In this document: one piece after another, positions 1-12,375 of the stretch
Numbering within the stretch: position 1 is the first letter of the stretch
Layout: each line of letters begins with the position of its first letter
Origin: Taxillus chinensis
Taxonomy: Eukaryota > Streptophyta > Magnoliopsida > Santalales > Loranthaceae
Direction of reading: 5' to 3'
DNA: 64,000 nucleotides
Assembly (NCBI GenBank): GCA_023512835.1
Contig: CM042085.1
Location: 42,060,189-42,124,188 of the forward strand
Program-made: the position numbers and the translations under genes
The notes under the pieces: model-generated
The model's database searches: none
What the model was told of the DNA's origin: nothing
Seen by the model: the letters and a program-made list of their open reading frames with translations, nothing else

Positions 1-761
1 AGCTTTCTTTCAGATCATCAAAACACAATGATCTGCTCATGTGAGATAACCCCGAAAAGCGAAAGAACGAATATAACAATAATAAAAAATTAAAAGAAAA
101 AGGACCCACAAAGTATTAGTCCAGAGAAGGCAGAGCTGTCAAATGGTCGCATAATCGTCACATGTACATGTTGCAGCGGGATCCGATTAACCAAAAGAAA
201 AGTGGAAGCCCAGGAAATTGAAGGCAGAGCTCTGTTTTCATCATTTGTGTTGCAAGAACCCAATAATTCCTACTTGGTCTCAGACAACGTGTCCTGATGT
301 GTTAAAACCTGCCATCGGCTTGTAAACAAAACAATTTATTGGGCTTTTTTATTATTATATTTCCTTAATTTTTCTGGACAGACCATGCCATGGGAGTTTT
401 ATGAGTCATTTTATAGGGCATTTTCATTAATAGTTTAGTTACAATGTTGACAAGAGCAAGTCTCCGATACGCTGTGGCAAAGGGCTAATCATTCGCCACA
501 CCACTCTACCCAGCGGAGCGGAGCCATGGATACACAAATAAGTACACAATAACTAGGGAACTGCGCAAGAGCTAATAAATGCACTGCCACTGATGGATTA
601 TATATGCTCAGGTCCCAGTAGCTACAAAATCTATCATCATCCAAACAAATCCAAAAGAAAAAAAAAGAAAAAGAAAAAAATTAGGATGAAAATGATTGTT
701 GGGATCCAAACAGTTTGCACCCGACAAGATAGCCTGCCTCGATAACTCTACCCGAAAAAAT
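1..761. other. 3' flank of the ABCB19-type gene
   Basis: No convincing coding sequence. On the minus strand this is the 3' UTR and downstream region of the transporter gene whose stop codon is at 762-764. A minus-strand AATAAA hexamer at 335-340 is a reasonable polyadenylation signal and would give a 3' UTR of about 400-450 bases. The short ORFs here are AT-rich and look like chance. Confidence 0.5.
335..340 (-). terminator. candidate poly(A) signal of the ABCB19-type gene
   Basis: AATAAA on the minus strand, about 420 bases past the stop codon. It is the only canonical hexamer I noted on that strand in the 3' flank. Plant signals are loose, so this is only a candidate. Confidence 0.35.
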
Positions 762-3700
762 TCATATGTGACGTTGCTGTAGCTGCAACAGCCTAGAATA
801 GGCCCCATCGGGTCGGCCTACTAGCTCGGCATGGCTGCCCTGCTCTACAATGCACCCATCCTGCACAACCCCAATACTGTCCACCCCTCTTATCGTCGAC
901 AAACGGTGCGCTACAAGCACAGTGGTGCGCCCCCTCATCAGCCTTTCAAGAGCCTCTTGTAACACAAATTCCGACTCAACATCGAGTGCACTCGTTGCTT
1001 CGTCTAGCAGAAGAATTGCAGGGTCCTTAAGAACAGCCCTTGCAATCGCAATCCTCTGTTTCTGCCCCCCAGAGAGCTGAACGCCCCTCTCTCCAACTGG
1101 GGTTTTATACCCATCGGGCAAGCCACTCACAAACCCATGTACATTGGCAGCACGCGCTGCCTCCATTACTTCCGATTCCGTGGCTCCTTCCCTACCATAC
1201 GCAATGTTCTCACATATGCTGGCAGCAAAGAGGGCTGGTTCTTGTTGCACCAGACCAATTTTAAGCCTCAGAGACTTCAAGTTTAGCCGCCGAATGTCCT
1301 TCCCATCAATCAGAACCTTCCCAGCTGTAGGATCATAAAAGCGCTCTATCAATGCTATCACAGAACTCTTCCCACACCCACTAGCTCCAACAAGAGCTTG
1401 GCTCTGACCAGCACGGATACGCAAGCTGAGATCTTTAAACACTTTCACATCGGGTCGAGAAGGGTATGCAAAGTCAACATGGTGGAGTTCAATCTCCCCA
1501 CGTACTGATTCAACCACCTCAGCATCCTGATCATCTGGGTCTATCATAGTGTGGCAATCTAAAATCGAGAAGACAGAACCCACCGCTTCGCCACCCCTGA
1601 TTATTTCTGGGGCGAGGCTAACAGTTTCTGCAACCGAATTAGCTGTAATGACCAAAACCACAAATACCTTTATAACCTTGGAGAAGGTGGAGACACCATT
1701 GTGAACAAGGTGCACCCCATACCAGAGAATAAGGGCCTCCGAACCATAGAGAGCAAGCTGAGAGAGGCCAAAAAGAAACCCAGAAGTCTGGCTGCGCCTA
1801 AGGCTGTGCTGCTGTGGAAGGCGGAGCTCATGACAGAAGAGTGAGAGGATCTTATCTTGGGCATTGAAGGCTGCCACAGTCCGAATGTTACGTACACCCT
1901 CACCAGCAATCATGCTGGTCCTTGCGTGTGCCTTAGCTGTGTCCCCCGCAAATCCTTTCAGCGAGAGTTGCTTTATTATACAGTAAACAACCATATCAAC
2001 TTCCAAGAAACTGTAACAGTTAAAAAGCACTCCAAACAATACATTTGAGTTCATTATTAGTAGCAGTAGACTGGTAGCTTTTCGTTTTACATGGATCCCA
2101 TCCGCATCATAACTTGGCCTATATGGGTTGCTAACTGACAAACGACAAAGAGACAGCAAACCCCCGGAGTGGGCATGAAATGCAGGTTAAATAGGACCGG
2201 AGACATGACAAAGAGATGGCAACCCCGCATACAGGGGTTCCATTCCACATCCAACAATCAACTTGATTTGAAGGCCCAATAAGTGTTACACATGAATAAA
2301 CGCTCTTTCTAAGCATTATGTTATTCTTAGCTTGGGAACGAAACTCTAATAATTGAATTTCAACCAATCAGGTCATTTTACTGTGCTTTTCTGGTTCCCT
2401 AAATAGTACTTGTGGGCGTCAGGTTCTCATCTCTTATCATTGTCCACAACCGCATTTTACTGACATGCCACCTGTTTTTAAGACACCACATCCGGATCGC
2501 CAGCTCATTTTCAAGGCTCATTTTGAGATTTTGATCGCTCTATAGGTAAAATGCAAGCTAATGTTTAAAAAATTCGGTGTCATAGGAGGAGCGTGTTTAA
2601 AGCATGCTTCTAACGGGGAGAAGCAAAGTATAGGACAACAGCAAGTGCGACAGTTGCAAATTGGTGGACCACAACAGTGTAAAGCTACACCATTTGTCCA
2701 TCAGATATTGTAGCATAATATTTCTATTGTATTATTATTTTCAAGAGAAGAGCATTCAGAAGGACTTTTTGTACTGACACCTTCCATGAAAATACAAACG
2801 AGCAACAGAGGAAGAATATGAGAACTGGCCAGTGGCCACATAAATATAAAACATGAATTAAAGGATAGGAGAATCCCTCAAACTTGGCAATCAAAGCTTA
2901 GCTAAAGCCTGTGTACCTCCATTAGAAGTACATAAGGAAATGGGCCATCACAGTAACCACTTGAAAGGGAAGAAAAATAATTGGGGTCCCGCGCGCCTTA
3001 GGGGTTTCACAAAAGAAGACGGAACAGGGTGAATGTAAAAGTATAAAATAGGAAAAAAAAATCTAGGGAATAAAAACCGGACAGAAACAGAAGAGTGGGT
3101 TCCGTTCAGTGGCCTGTAGATGGTTTCAGATGAAGGCCTTCAGTTTCAGCAGCCTACAAGTCTATGGGTGGGCATAGACTTGGAATCTTTGCATCATTTT
3201 CAACAATTGATCTGGAGTTTTAAATTGGGTCGTACGTGCGTGCTTCGAGGAGCTATGCAGTAGGCTTTGGACAGAGCACGTGAATTCAGAAACGTTGGAA
3301 CAATTTGGATTTTATTTTTTTACTCGACTGTCGTGTAGTGGAGCCGATTCCAACATCACCCGAAAATCACATGGTGATTAAGAAAGTGCTTGAGAACTTT
3401 AGAGTTAGTTATCTTAATTACCCAACTACCATCCACCAGTCAAAAAAATTGACACCCTTCATTGTTCATCCTAGTATTTATGGTATGGTTATTGTGGGTT
3501 GGGTAGTATGTGTAAGCCTCCAACGTTTTCACTGAAAGGTGCCCATTTTCGAAGAGTGTTATCGTGTCATAAAATAATGTCGTCCAAGCGCTTATAGTGA
3601 ATGCAGTAAGCGTGGTAATTAATTACCTGAGAAAAATTGGCGAGGACAAGAAGTGGGAAGGTGGCCAGAATGAGAAGGGAAACTCTCCATTCCACAATGA

Positions 3701-6700
3701 AAGCCACTATGAAAGAAGTGAGGAGGGAAGTCATGTTCTGCAGTATCACCGATATCCTCTCTGCAATTGCGGATTTCACGTCTGCTGCAGTAGCCAGGCG
3801 AGAGGCAACAATGCTAGAGTTGTGCTCCTCCTCATCAAACCAACCTACCTCATTTCTCAGAATTGCTGCAGAAACATCAACAATATCAGAACTCAGAAGG
3901 GGCTGCAAAGAATTAAGAGCATGAGAACCTTGATTAAAGAAACCCATATGCTTGATTCGTTCACAAGTCTGCAGAAAAGTTACAAATTACAACAGAAACT
4001 AAGATTTACCTGCTAACATCATTCTCCTCACCCTAGTAGTGAGGTTCTCACCCATAATGCTGAAGAAGTAATGTTGTATTAAATATGCAACAACGGCATA
4101 AAGTCCAGCCCCTATGTAAATGAAGACATATTCCTTTGTCTTCCTCTCCATGGAGGCGGGATTCCTGTAGTAGAAAACCTCAATCATATTGCTCATCACA
4201 ATGGCAAAGGTTGGACTTACGAAGCCAGAGAGCACTGATCCAACAGCACCCATCATCCAATACGGCCATTCAGGGGCATTCAGTTTCAGGAGCCTAAAAA
4301 AGTACCCAGCTGGTGCAGGGTTCTTCCTATCAGTTTCAGCATTTGAGATCATCTCTATCCGACCATCTGCACCAGTGCTGTACTGATAGCTCAAGTTCCG
4401 TAGGCTGCCAGATCGTAGGGTCAGAGACTTTGTTGACAGCGAGTGGCTCAAGCGCGAAGATCGCGAGTGGCGAGTTGAAGGGTCCCTGAAGTCCTTGTTC
4501 CTCGCCATTTCTTGGAATTGGATCAACGAGGCATAGGCGCCAGCTTTGGAAATTAGCTCTTCGTGAGTTCCAGTCTCCACCACTTGTCCTTGCTGAATAA
4601 CTGCAATTGTGTCCACATTCCTTATGGTGGAGAGACGGTGAGCTACCACCACAGTTGTTCTCCCAACCATGAGTCGGTCTAGAGCTTCTTGGACAGTGCT
4701 CTCAGAGGCAGCATCAAGGGCACTGGTGGCTTCATCAAGAAGCAGGATCTTTGGACTCTTTAACATGGCTCTGGCTATTGCGATTCTCTGTTTCTGGCCA
4801 CCAGAGAGTTGGCCTCCCCTCTCGCCCACCTGGTTTAGGACAAAAACCAAATAGTGTCATTGGTCTGCATACTGGCGCCAAAGATAACAATGCAACAGTT
4901 TCCGTTTTTCTTAGAAATATAGTTGTGCCTCTAATAATGGAGTTTGTCGGTTCTTTCTAAGTTACACCTTGTTCATTTCATACGCAAGAGGGAATACTGC
5001 AGGAAAAAAAAAAAAGCACAAAACCAGTTAAATATTGCAATACTCAAAACATCTATACAAACCTGTGTGTAATAGCCATCGGGGAGCAAGGAAATGAATC
5101 TATGAGCATTTGCAGCAGAAGCAGCTGCTTCAACGTCAGCTACTGTTGCATCCCATCTCCCATAGAGTATATTCTCAAGTATAGAAGTGGCAAAGAGTGC
5201 AGGTTCTTGGCTCACAAGGCCAATTTGATCGCGCAACCACGTCAATTGCAGTGTCCTAATGTCGGCATTGTCGAACAACAATTGCCCTGAACACCCAAAA
5301 ACAAAATCAGAAAAAAAAAATACCAAATTTGATCATCTAGCTCAATCATCCAACAGCTAAGAAAACTCATTCACTACCATGATTTGGATCATAGAACCGT
5401 TCAATGAGAGACACGACTGTGCTCTTCCCCGACCCACTCCCTCCGACAACAGCAACTGTCTTTCTTGCAGGAAAGAATATAGAGAAATTTCTGAGGACAA
5501 AGACATCGGGCCTGGACGGGTAGCTGAAAGTAACGTCTTTAAATTCAATGTTACCATCAACATCCGCCAAACTCTTCCCGTCCGACGCATCCTGAAAAAT
5601 GGAAGCCTTCTGGTTGATGATCTCCATCAACTTGTAACCTGCCGCCTTCCCCTTGCTGAAGGCCCCTAGGTTGGAGAACGATTGCCCCAAGCTCCTGCAC
5701 GGACAAAGCCACCGGACTCAGCGGCATTATAGTTAAAAACAGTTATTTGATATGCATTCTGAAACAACGAGTGTGAGGTTTTCCAAGTCCAGGAAGGCAG
5801 GCTGCTTACATGCCGCCAACAATGGCGGAGAAAATGGCGGTAAACGCCTTCCCGCCATCAGTCTGGCCGTTGCGGATGAAAACGCCGGCGTACCAGAACA
5901 CGAGAGCCCACGACATGCACGCAATGCCGTAGGTACAACCTAGGCCGAGGCCTTTAGCCATCCCGGCCTTGTACCCGAGCTTCAACGTGTTCTGCATCGC
6001 GTCGGAGTAGCAATCAAGTGTCTTCCCCTCGCCCGCGTACGAGTAAACCGTCCGAACTTGAGCTATTGCCTGCCATGCACGGTCAGTCACGTTAGGGAGC
6101 GTCGCGTGGCAAAAAACCAATAAAAATATTAAAGAAAAAAAAGGGTATAACAAATGCAGTTTGGTTAATTTGGGTCATAATCTCTATTCGCTATTACTCA
6201 GTGATTTTTTTTTATTTTTTTAAAACAAAAAACCCATCTGTTCCGTAACCATGGTGAAAAGACAAAAAAACAAAAAACAAAAAAAAAAAAGGGCACGCAG
6301 ATAACACCAAGATGTTTAATGGGGTCTGACTATCTGTGTCTGAAATTCCAAGTTTGACCGTTTCAAAGTTAAGTAGCTAAAGATTACGGGCCCATACAAA
6401 GTGGTGACCGGATATAACAATATTTAGAAAATAATAATAGCAATGAACCTGCTCGGCAATAATGGCAGCGGCGGCGTAGGACTCGCGGGTCTTGGACGTG
6501 AGGCCAGTGAGAGTGTAGGCGTAGAGTCCTCCGGCGAAGGCGATGCCCGGGATCAACGCCACGCTCAGCAGCGCTAGCCTCCATGCCGACACAAACCCCA
6601 CCACTAACCCCGCCATAAATGTCGAGAGATAGTGTATGAAATTCCCAACCTACATATATTATTTATATTTATTAACACCAACAACAACCCCAAAAAAAAA

Positions 6701-7746
6701 AAAACATGTTTTTCAACGAGGAGGTAATTAAGTAACAACAGTCGGTGCACGATGACTCGGCTACGTTTTTTCTTTCAACTTTGATTTTGACTTACAAGCT
6801 GTGCGCAGTTACCGCGCAATTTGTAAATCAAAGAAAACCCACCCGTTCGTGCCTGAATAAAACTAGACATGCGCCGGCAAAACCAAAGGAAACATCATAA
6901 AACAGGGTTAGCCAAACAGAGCAGTTGAAGGCACAACATGACTCAGTCTCGCTAATGCGCCGATAAAAGGCGACCGTATTAAATCATTATCGCTTTCCGT
7001 GTTTGCTCGCGCTGAAATGATCTACCAACTCACTTTAGGCCTCCTTTCGGATGGGCATTTAAAAAAAGAAAGAAAAAAGGCCTGGCATGAAAAAGGAAGT
7101 TTTTTATTTAAAAAAAAACAGAAACAAAATTGGCGTAGAAAGTAAGGAATGAAAGTGACCTAAAACTTACCGAGGAAAAAAAAAAGAAAAAGAGAAAGGG
7201 TCGTATTTAAAAACAGATGGAGTGGAGAGTAGAGGAGAGGAGCGGTGACGGGTGGAGTAGAGAGGACGTTACCTTCTCGCTGATGGCGTCTTGCACAAGA
7301 AGTGTGTCAGTGGAGACGCTAAAGACGATGTCTCCAATTCGGGCGTCAGTGTCAAAGAAACCTACGTCCTGCCTCAACACCGCCTCCAAATAAGTCTTCC
7401 TCAGAGTGCTCGCTTGCCTCTCCCCCGTGTACATCCAACACCCAATTTCTGCTCCGTTTAATTAAATGACCAAATTCACCACACTAAAAAGCATCAGTCT
7501 CCAAAAAATTACTATATGAACGCAACAAATCAAATCAAATATATGGATTTGATTACACGACCAATTAACTTAACTATTCCCCCTAATTAATTGGCTATAC
7601 GAGTTGAATGTGTAGTTAGTGACTTTAAACATATAAATAAACAAATACGTGTATATAGAGAATAAACATATGAGTAGTTCGTCGTTTTATATGAAATACA
7701 TCAAAATTAAAAAGGATATTTAATATGACGCCGTTTCGCTTACGCG

Positions 7747-7779
<33 letters not shown>

Positions 7780-7819
7780 TTAATTGAATTGACTGCCCCA
7801 TCCCCCCCCCCCCCCCCTC

Positions 7820-7879
<60 letters not shown>

Positions 7880-8441
7880 CGTACAAATGTGGTTCATAAT
7901 TTTTTTATAACGGTGACCTGTCAATGCGAGGGATGGATAGGCCGCGTGCCCTCCATCCCAAACTATGGTACAAGACACGACGGATCAAAATTCAAAAAAC
8001 CACGAAGAAAAATGGACGGAGTTGGAACTCACCGGTGTAGGAGGACACGCAAACGACAAGTCCGAGGTACACGAAATAAAGCGCATACTGCATTCAGTCA
8101 GCAACCAGCACACGCAGACACATGCAGTTACAGATCTGATGAGATCTAAGATGCCGAATCTTTGTTTAACTTTAAGGATTGAATCATGTGCGTACCTTGG
8201 AGACCTGCTCTGTCATTTCCTTCAAGTCGTATTGGTTCTTGCCGAATCCGTTAACCATCTGGCCAAACAGGAGGAAGAAGATAGGCATGGAGGAGCCGTG
8301 GACGACGGCGCCGAGGCTGCCAGTGGCCATCAGGAGGCAGTCGAACTTGTCGGCAAAAGAGAAGAGTTTGTGGAATGGGATGGTCTGCTCCTTCTTCTCT
8401 GCTTCAGCCATCGCCTTGGTCACCTCCGCCGACTCCGCCAT
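762..8441 (-). CDS. ABCB19: ABCB19-type (MDR/PGP19) ABC transporter, complete, 10 exons
   Basis: Full-size ABC exporter of the plasma membrane. ABCB19 of Arabidopsis moves auxin out of cells, and this protein follows it closely along its whole length. Exons, 5' to 3' on minus: 8441-8196, 8087-8033, 7448-7273, 6649-6449, 6069-5810, 5694-5378, 5286-5063, 4829-4010, 3865-3627, 1970-762. All introns are GT-AG, phases agree, and the sum is 3,747 bp or 1,248 residues (about 1,250 is usual). Order is TMD1-NBD1-TMD2-NBD2. NBD1 has Walker A GGSGSGKS near 397, LSGGQ at 501 and LLLDEAT near 523. NBD2 has GASGCGKS at 1041 (Cys at 1045 where Ser is usual), LSGGQ at 1145 and a second LLLDEAT. No stop or frameshift is seen, so it is probably functional. 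The start chosen is the Met at 8441 beginning MAESAEV; an upstream in-frame Met at 8492 only adds a microsatellite-encoded Arg/Glu run. The last intron (1971-3626, 1,656 bp) is the longest. Confidence 0.9.
7743..7880. repeat. compound microsatellite in intron 2 of ABCB19
   Basis: Consecutive runs of (CA)n, (TA)n, a C homopolymer of about 17, (CT)n and (AT)n within the second intron (7449-8032). Such a compound tract should vary in length between individuals. The exact lengths may be unreliable in an assembly. Confidence 0.9.
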
Positions 8442-8720
8442 ATGATCCTCTCTCTCTCTCTCTCTCTCTCTCTGGTTATGAATTTGAATCACAAAAAACC
8501 GTTAGAGAATAGAACCCAAGGCGTACGAGAAATTAATTTTAGGAAACGAAATTTAGGAACAACAAAGTAAAGATCTGAGCATCTGAAGGAACTGTGACCT
8601 TTCACTTTTACAGTGAATCCCACTCACTCAGAGAGAGAGGGGGGCGGCCAAAGAAAGGGGAGTAAATGAACTGATCGATGCAGCTGGCTGTGGTTACTTA
8701 TAACGGGGATGATGGTAGCT
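8442..8720 (-). promoter_or_regulatory. 5' leader and candidate core promoter of ABCB19
   Basis: On the minus strand, a TTATAAG box (about 8,697-8,703) lies some 260 bases upstream of the start codon, followed by a GA-rich leader. It is the best TATA-like match near the gene. The transcription start is not determined. Confidence 0.3.
8448..8473. repeat. (CT)n / (GA)n microsatellite in the 5' UTR of ABCB19
   Basis: A run of about 13 CT dinucleotides begins 7 bases upstream of the start codon, reading GA on the transcript strand. GA/CT tracts are frequent in plant 5' leaders and can bind GAGA-type factors. A second GA run lies at about 8,630-8,640. Confidence 0.85.
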
Positions 8721-8894
8721 GACTAAGTATCTAACCACGGTCAGATGGGGTGGTCGATGGGTTAAATGGAATCTGGTTTTACTGCAGTGGCAGCAGTGCG
8801 TGTGCGCTATTGCGTGGCTCTTCGTCAAGGTTTCACCGGTTCGCTCTTTGTGCACACTATTCCACTAATTCAGTAGTAGTGAGTAAGGTAAATT

Positions 8895-9195
8895 CAATTT
8901 GATTTATTTTAATATTATTAATATTTATTTTAAAAAATAATTATTAAATTAAATATTCATGTAATATATATTGTACATGTAAAATTTTAAGACGTTGTGG
9001 TTAATTTTTGTGCAAATTCAATTAGAAAAAATATAAAGATAAATAAATAAATTTTAATTTATTAAAATTCAAATTTTTTCTAATTGAATTTGTATAAAAT
9101 TTAACCGTTAAATCTCCTTTAAATTTTACAGTCATAATATATATTACATGAATATTTAATTTAACGGTTGATTTTTGAAATAAATCAGATCACTA
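8895..9195. repeat. AT-rich fold-back (MITE-like) inverted repeat
   Basis: Two arms of about 140 bases (8,899-9,040 and 9,060-9,191) are imperfect reverse complements around a short AT centre. Matching blocks include TTAAATTAAATATTCATG, CAAATTCAATTAGAAAAA and the outer TGATTTATTT. It has no coding capacity. It looks like a fold-back MITE about 0.5 kb upstream of the transporter gene. I could not fix a target-site duplication. Confidence 0.65.
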
Positions 9196-10190
9196 TGATG
9201 ATGAGCTGACTTTGCTCACCAGCGAATCCAAGTACCTATAAATCCTCCTTTTTTTTTGACATAACGTTTGTAACTTGTATGTTATCTTACTGATTTATTT
9301 AGTTTTTAACAGGTAGATTATGTTGTTAATTCGCGCAAGGCATCTTTATTATCGTTGTATTGATATTGTTATTTTTAAAACTTTTTATTCATATCAATCC
9401 AACGGCAAAGTGAGTATTCCTGTACGAATTTACTATATTAAAATAGACTTTTCCTTATGATAATGGTACAGGTATGTTTATGAGGATTCTTTGATATTAA
9501 TTTTAACAAAATATTATATCAATTACCTATATATTTAGCTGTAAATATTTTTTTCTTAAACTTAAATTATAATTTCAAATTATTATAAGCCAATCATATT
9601 TTAACATTGTGCACCGATAAACCGTTAATAAATCAAATATTTCACTTATTGATTTTAATAACTTAATTATTATGCTGTTTTATTATTATTTAATATATTT
9701 AAATAATTATCATATATATTTAATACACATAATATTATAATAATAAATTTATATTTATATTTAATAATAATTTAAATTTATATGTTTATAAAAATATATT
9801 TAATAAAAATAATCTTTATATATAGTAATGATATTTTAATATAAAAATGATTTTTTATAAATATTAATATTATACAAATATAGTTAACACTAATTATTAT
9901 TAGTATTATTATTTTAATTTTACAATTTTTTATTATATAACTATATAATCTAATGATGATAAGGCTCACAATATATATACACATATATATTTTGTTGTAA
10001 ATAGTGATAATAAAACTTTATTATCACACTTAAGCTTGATAAATCATTTAGAGTAAATAATAAATTGTATTAAGTAAGATTTGATTACAAAACAAATTTG
10101 CATTGCAAATCAATGTTCGTAAAATTTTTATGTACTTGGTTTGATATTTTTATTTTAAAAATTCAAATTAGTAGTGTCGTTTTTTGTTAT
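9196..10190. other. AT-rich intergenic spacer
   Basis: Very AT-rich, low-complexity sequence with long runs of A/T-only words. No coding sequence, RNA gene or clear repeat was recognised. The 68-residue minus-strand ORF at 9778-9984 is almost all Ile, Tyr and Lys and is a composition artefact. Confidence 0.6.
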
Positions 10191-11553
10191 TGTTGGATCA
10201 AACCTAGAATTTAAATGATGCTGATAAAATCTTATGTAATTTGGTTTGAGATCTTTCAATGTAATTTCTAACATATTTCAGAAGACAGGTGTTAATCTGG
10301 ATCTTCACTCATGAGTACAAAGTTAAGGACAAGATACATAATCTTGATCCGGACCAACGTGAGTGTCATCAATCAACTTGGTAAATAACCATGTCATCAC
10401 AAGATACGGAGTAAGGATTATTAGCGCGGACTAAACATTTAAAGACATGGACTAAGGAATCCGATTTTTATACTCAAACAGACTAAGAATCCTAGTCTAC
10501 AACTCGCGTGGAGTGAGAGAAATATGCGGAATAAAAAACTAAGTATTTCACTCACATGGAGTAAGGAAGGACTTGTGCGGAATAAGGACATGAGTCCTTT
10601 CTTCGCACGGTGTAATGAAAAGAGATGCAGAGCAATGAATCTAAACCTTTACTCAAGCGGAGTAAGGATGTCCTGACATGGAGTATGCCATCTGAATCTC
10701 ATACTCGCACAGAGTAAGGAAGTGCTGACACGGAGTAAGCCATTCGAACCTCATACTCGCACGGAGTACGGAAGCGTTGACACGGAGTAAGCCTTCTAAA
10801 TCTTTCATTTACACTAAGTAAGGAAACGCTAACACGGAATAAGGATTCAAGTATCAAATTGACACGGAGTAAGCAACCACTGACACAGAGTAAGATCCGA
10901 GCTTCATTAACACGGAGTAAGGAACTTTACAACGGATTAAGACGCTCCTACTAATCAGCTCTGCATTCAAAGTCATCAGCTCGATGTGTCCCAATGTAAG
11001 AAAGATTCGTTGAACATTTATCATCTTACATGTGGATCACTCAAAGGAGTAGACAAAGCAATTAATACAATTGGAATTATGCGAAGCAATTCAATACGCT
11101 TATACTTCCAACATCTTGAGCTCCACATCTGCAGCAGTTATAGCAGATGTATTTTCCGAGAAGTCTTCAATGCTACACACTTCTCGAAAAATCTTGTTCT
11201 AAGAATGTTTCCTAGGGATGTCTATATATACTAAGTCTTGTATATTTTCAGAGAAAGCATACACATGAAAAGAGCTTAGAGGATTTCATTTTGGCTAGTG
11301 TGTTTTATTGGAAAACAGAATACTAATATAAACAGAAGTGAGATACTTTTTCAATAGATCCAAAAGCTTGTACTTAGCTTTAATCTGCTACAATTTGTTG
11401 TAATTATCTTGTGATAATAATATAAATTACTTTCATTATCTGGTTGTCTTCCGCATTGATTTTATCTTTAACCAGATTAAATGTTGCAACAAAAAGAGTG
11501 AGAAGAGATTTAAAGAGCCTATTCACCCCCCTCTAGGTTTTTCGAGACCAACA
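10191..11553 (+). repeat. 5' LTR of copia element E1
   Basis: Begins TGTTGGATCAAACC and ends GAGACCAACA, directly followed by AGTGGTATCAAAG (PBS). It matches the LTRs at 36,239-37,357 (plus), 15,821-17,034 and 28,533-29,787 (both minus). The stretch 10,430-10,920 carries many copies of a GGAGTAAGGA-type motif. The end has the family's hallmark CCTATTCACCCCCCTCTAGG. Confidence 0.85.
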
Positions 11554-11566
11554 AGTGGTATCAAAG
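11554..11566 (+). other. primer-binding site of E1
   Basis: AGTGGTATCAAAG immediately after the LTR. The TGGTATC core is the usual complement of the initiator methionine tRNA 3' end. It deviates slightly from TGGTATCAGAGC. Confidence 0.7.
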
Positions 11567-11883
11567 TATGTTCTACTTGCTCAACGTAGAGATCCCTCTC
11601 TCTCTCAATACTCAAATGGCCAAAGAAAGCAGCATATTGTTCAATGCTTGCATCAACTCCGGGGGTGCTCAAGAGCCTATCCCCAACCACAGTGTCAGTG
11701 ACAATGTCAATTTGAGCACAAGTGCTCAAACCACTGCTGCTTCTTAACAACGGAGTTCTGGATTCACTCTTACCATATCGCGAAAATTCACACCCGAGCT
11801 TTTCTCCCAGTGGAAAGCTTGTATGCGCATGTTCATGATGTGCCATGATCACCTCATGTGACCTTATTTTCATCAAAAGAATC

Positions 11884-12375
11884 TGTTGGGTCTCTAACGT
11901 CCCATAGATCAATCTCACATCGGTTAGGGCGAACATTGAGGTCGTCCTAATGAGGAGGCTCATGTGCACCTTGTCACAACGCGTTTTAATGGGTCGCGGC
12001 CCGTTAGAAACAAATCCGTGCGGGCTGCGGCCCATGGGTGGGTGCGCGAGTGCCAAAGCGGACAATATTGTGATAGTGAGTGCCCTGGCCGAGGTCCAAC
12101 AAGTGGTATCAGAGCCGGGTCCTCTAGACCGATGGTGGGATTGGGGGGGGGGGAGACTGTTGGGTCTCTAACGTCCCATAGATCAATCCCACATCGGTTA
12201 GGGCGAACATTGAGGTCGTCCTAATGAGGAGGCTCATGTGCACCTTGTCACAACGCGTTTTAACGGGTCGCGGCCCGTTAGAAACAAATCCGTGCGGGCT
12301 GCGGCCCATGGGTAGGTGCGCGAGTGCCAAAGCGGACAATATTGTGATAGTGAGTGCCCTGGCCGAGGTCCAACA
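11884..12375 (+). mobile_element. complete TRIM (terminal-repeat retrotransposon in miniature)
   Basis: Two 218-bp LTRs (11,884-12,101 and 12,158-12,375), each TGTTGGG...GGTCCAACA, enclose only 56 bp. The interior is a PBS TGGTATCAGAGC (12,104-12,115), a short spacer and a G-rich polypurine tract ending GGGAGAC. The element is flanked by a perfect 5-bp target duplication GAATC (11,879-11,883 and 12,376-12,380). It has no coding capacity, as expected of TRIMs, which rely on proteins from other elements. It sits in the gag of E1, splitting the codons corresponding to HQ-xx-PI. The LTR contains AAAGCGGACAATATTG, like a motif seen in other plant TRIMs. Confidence 0.95.
12104..12115 (+). other. 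primer-binding site of the TRIM
   Basis: TGGTATCAGAGC, the standard initiator Met tRNA complement, 2 bases after the 5' LTR. Confidence 0.9.

Noticed and set aside
762..8441. ABCB19 as a pseudogene, because its coding pieces are scattered between non-coding stretches
   Set aside because: All ten exons join with GT-AG borders and correct phase into 1,248 codons without a stop.
8442..8492. Upstream in-frame start codon for ABCB19
   Set aside because: It would add only a microsatellite-encoded Arg/Glu run. The Met at 8,441 matches the usual N-terminus of the family.
11884..12101. TRIM being a Cassandra element (LTRs with 5S rRNA sequence)
   Set aside because: I did not recognise the 5S promoter blocks in the LTR.
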